This document shows, one piece after another, positions 62,304 to 64,000 of a stretch of 64,000 nucleotides of DNA. The stretch spans positions 1 through 64,000 of the forward strand of contig CALMJU010000099.1 of the NCBI GenBank assembly GCA_937864465.1, written 5' to 3'. The first letter of the stretch is position 1; every line of letters begins with the position of its first letter. The notes under the pieces were generated by a model. The model was given only the letters and a program-made list of their open reading frames with translations, made no database searches and was not told where the DNA came from. This DNA is from an uncultured Acidobacteriota bacterium. GTDB lineage: Bacteria > Acidobacteriota > Polarisedimenticolia > Polarisedimenticolales > JAIQFR01. The position numbers and the translations under genes are program-made.

Positions 62304-63708
62304 GGGCCGCGAGCAGGAGCGAGGCGGCGCGGTCCCGTCCGCGGTACTGGTCGTCGCGCCGCCGCTCGAGACGGATCTCGATCCCCGGAGAGACCAGGAC
62401 ACCGAAGGAGAACGCGCATCGGTCGCCCCGGCCGGCTTCCGCCTCGGCTCTCGCGATCGGCGCCACGCGGTCGGAATCGCGGAACGTCGTCCACATCAGT
62501 CCCGCCCGGGCGTGCCACCCCCCGGATCCCTCGATCGTCGCGTCGAGCACGGCGCCCGCCCGGAAGCGGTACTCGAGCCTTCCCCACGGCCTCCGGTCTC
62601 CCGCGCCGGCGGCGGGCCGATCGTAGCCGGGGCTCTCGACGCCGGCCTCCAGCACGTTCAGGCTGGTCACGGGCTCGTCGCTCCGGTCGAGCACGTGGTT
62701 GGAACGGTGATGGAAGTAGACCCCGGCGCGCGCGGCCCCTTCCCGCTCGACTCCGACGTGGTAGAGGTAGTAGAGCTCGTCGACGTCGGAGCCGGTGAGC
62801 ACGTTCCCGTCGACGTCGAGGACGGCGTGCCACCGAGGCGCGAGCGGCGGCGTCAAGATGCGCACCGCGAGACGGCGCGCGACACGATCGCCCCCGGCCC
62901 CGAGCGCGACGGCGCCGCCGACGTCCGGGGGCGCGGCGCGTCCGGCGGCCCCCGGAGCCTCCGCGAAGTCGAAGCCGACCGCCACCCCCGTGACGCCGGT
63001 TCCGAGCGGGCTCCTGCCGCGCATCCAGCGGGCGTGGAACGACACGCGCCGGTCCCCGGCGAGCGCCAAATCCAGGCGGGGCCCGACCGCGAGGTCGGCC
63101 CGAACGCTCCCCCCGTCGAGGAGCGCGTCGGCGCTCGCCTCCGCGCCCACGAGCACGCGGCCGACCCGGCGGAGCCAACGGGCGCCGGCCGTGACGCGTC
63201 CGTCCGCCTCGACGCTCCGCTCGCCGAGCACGGCGGCCGCGGAGGCGCGCCACGAGAGCCCCTCCGCGTCCGTTCGGCGGAACCCGCGGGACTCGAGCGC
63301 CGCGCCGGCCCAGCGCACGAACGCGGAGCCGGGCGCGTCCACGTCCCGCCGGCCGAGCTGCCCGACCGCGAGAACGAGGTCCGGGCCGGCGGCCGTCTTG
63401 AGGACGAAGGCGGCCTCCGCATCGTACGCGACGTCGCGGACGTCGAACGCGAGGTCGGATCCGGTCTTCTCGATGGCCGTGCGCGTGTCGAGACGGAGCC
63501 AGGCTGCCGCGTTTCCCCGCTCGATCACGGGAACGCCGACGCGCATGGTGCCGAGGAGGTCGAGGTCCGAGGAGAGAAGCCACGCCAGGGAGCCGCCGGC
63601 CTCCAGGCGGTCGGCGAGCCTCGGGCGCGCAACGGCCTCGCCGGCCGACGGGAGCGAGGCCGGCAGCGCGATCGCCGCGGCGACCGCGAGGATCCGGATC
63701 GGGCTCAG
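62293..63708 (-). CDS. Probable outer-membrane beta-barrel protein with a CTG start
   Basis: 471 residues if started at CTG 63708. Reading CTG as Met gives MSPIRILAVAAAIALPASLPSAGEA, a near-ideal signal peptide; GAGGAG stands 8 nt before it, and CTG overlaps the upstream stop (CTGA). No ATG, GTG or TTG exists in frame before the ATG at 63546, which would delete the signal peptide. The body shows alternating beta strands with aromatic ends (FHARWMRGRSPLG, DELYYLYHVGVEREGAARAGVYFHHRS, AGLMWTTFRD) and ends in Phe (LLLAALTF), typical of outer-membrane barrels. The ligand is unknown. Confidence 0.78.
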   Translation of the reverse strand: MSPIRILAVAAAIALPASLPSAGEAVARPRLADRLEAGGSLAWLLSSDLDLLGTMRVGVPVIERGNAAAWLRLDTRTAIEKTGSDLAFDVRDVAYDAEAAFVLKTAAGPDLVLAVGQLGRRDVDAPGSAFVRWAGAALESRGFRRTDAEGLSWRASAAAVLGERSVEADGRVTAGARWLRRVGRVLVGAEASADALLDGGSVRADLAVGPRLDLALAGDRRVSFHARWMRGRSPLGTGVTGVAVGFDFAEAPGAAGRAAPPDVGGAVALGAGGDRVARRLAVRILTPPLAPRWHAVLDVDGNVLTGSDVDELYYLYHVGVEREGAARAGVYFHHRSNHVLDRSDEPVTSLNVLEAGVESPGYDRPAAGAGDRRPWGRLEYRFRAGAVLDATIEGSGGWHARAGLMWTTFRDSDRVAPIARAEAEAGRGDRCAFSFGVLVSPGIEIRLERRRDDQYRGRDRAASLLLAALTF

Positions 63709-64000
63709 GGAGATGTCTCCTCGACGAGGACGAACGGGACCACGGACTCCGCGCGGGCGCCTGCGGCGTCCACGATCTCGACGCGAACCCGGTACTCGCC
63801 GGCCGGCCAGCGAGGGCCGGTCGGGAAGGACCAGCCCTGCACGGCCTCCGCTCCCTCCCGCACGTCCGGGTTCCCGAGAGGCGTGAATCGCCCGTCGTCC
63901 TCGCGGCCCTCCAGCCCGTACGCGACGCGGTAGGGTTCCCGTCCTCCGTAGATCTCGTAGAACAGCGTGATCGGATCGCCGCGGACGATCTCGTTCCCGG
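63705..64000 (-). CDS. 3' end of a gene cut by the right edge; possible GWxTD-family tail
   Basis: About 97 codons of open frame ending in TGA at 63705. The visible part has beta-sandwich features: EIVRGDPITLFYEIYGG..YRVAYGLEGR, then WPAGEYRVRVEIVDAAGARAES. The first motif is like the segment after the GWxTD domain in acidobacterial proteins, where it reads roughly PLxVYYEVYGL...YxVxYxIEG. That is recognition from memory and weak. The stop overlaps the CTG start of the downstream gene, so the two are likely coupled. Confidence 0.6.
   Translation of the reverse strand, partial: GNEIVRGDPITLFYEIYGGREPYRVAYGLEGREDDGRFTPLGNPDVREGAEAVQGWSFPTGPRWPAGEYRVRVEIVDAAGARAESVVPFVLVEETSP

Overview
The window is 64 kb of very GC-rich (roughly 70%), gene-dense bacterial chromosome with no insertion sequence, prophage, CRISPR array or rRNA operon. 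The gene content is that of a Gram-negative, respiring, rod-shaped bacterium: complex I, F0 of the ATP synthase, MreBCD-PBP2-RodA, PpiD, a pseudopilin, a probable outer-membrane protein, and several families typical of Acidobacteriota and neighbouring deep-branching phyla (PEGA-domain Ser/Thr kinase, GWxTD-type tail, FecR envelope protein, the 'HELTHALQ' peptidase-like family). My best guess is an uncultured Acidobacteriota-like lineage; this is inferred from gene content only. A selenocysteine tRNA shows that the organism decodes UGA as Sec somewhere in its genome.

Layout. 1-3.4 kb: a membrane-sensor protein cut by the left edge, a GC-poor stretch with two small unknown ORFs, and a GAF-GGDEF diguanylate cyclase. 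3.6-6.0 kb: queE-queC (7-deazaguanine synthesis) and two small membrane proteins whose 3' ends overlap. 6.1-10.4 kb: a small unknown, an HU-like protein, a class A PBP, a GspG-like pseudopilin and a small zinc-finger-like protein. 10.4-14.3 kb (minus): HEAT-repeat protein, pgk, tpiA, secG, tRNA-Leu. 14.4-17.4 kb: envelope genes (lipoprotein, DUF192, degenerate peptidase, lytic transglycosylase). 17.5-30.4 kb: nuoABCDHIJKLMN (no nuoEFG) followed by atpZ-atpI-atpBEF (no F1 genes). 30.4-35.8 kb: a three-gene, translationally coupled cluster of a PEGA-domain Ser/Thr kinase and two secreted proteins, converging on an ECF sigma/anti-sigma pair. 37.1-45.5 kb: an ATPase-less histidine-kinase-like protein, CPBP protease, isoaspartyl peptidase, tRNA-Sec, tRNA-Ala, a secreted protein, an IscA-type protein, dGTPase, a quinone-oxidoreductase-like enzyme and a lone receiver. 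45.5-49.7 kb: TPR protein, PpiD and a FecR protein. 49.8-59.5 kb: mreBCD-mrdA-rodA, a fused radical-SAM/DUF2344 protein and RNase G. 59.6-64 kb: TPR protein, a GmhA-like isomerase, PgeF, a probable outer-membrane protein with an apparent CTG start, and a gene cut by the right edge.

The genes form tight operons. At least ten neighbouring pairs share an ATGA or GTGA stop/start overlap, which implies translational coupling, and four convergent pairs overlap at their 3' ends. Candidate promoters share the form TTGNNN-(17/18)-TANNNT or close to it, and at two genes (lytic transglycosylase and dGTPase) the -10 box sits so close to the ATG that leaderless transcripts are likely.
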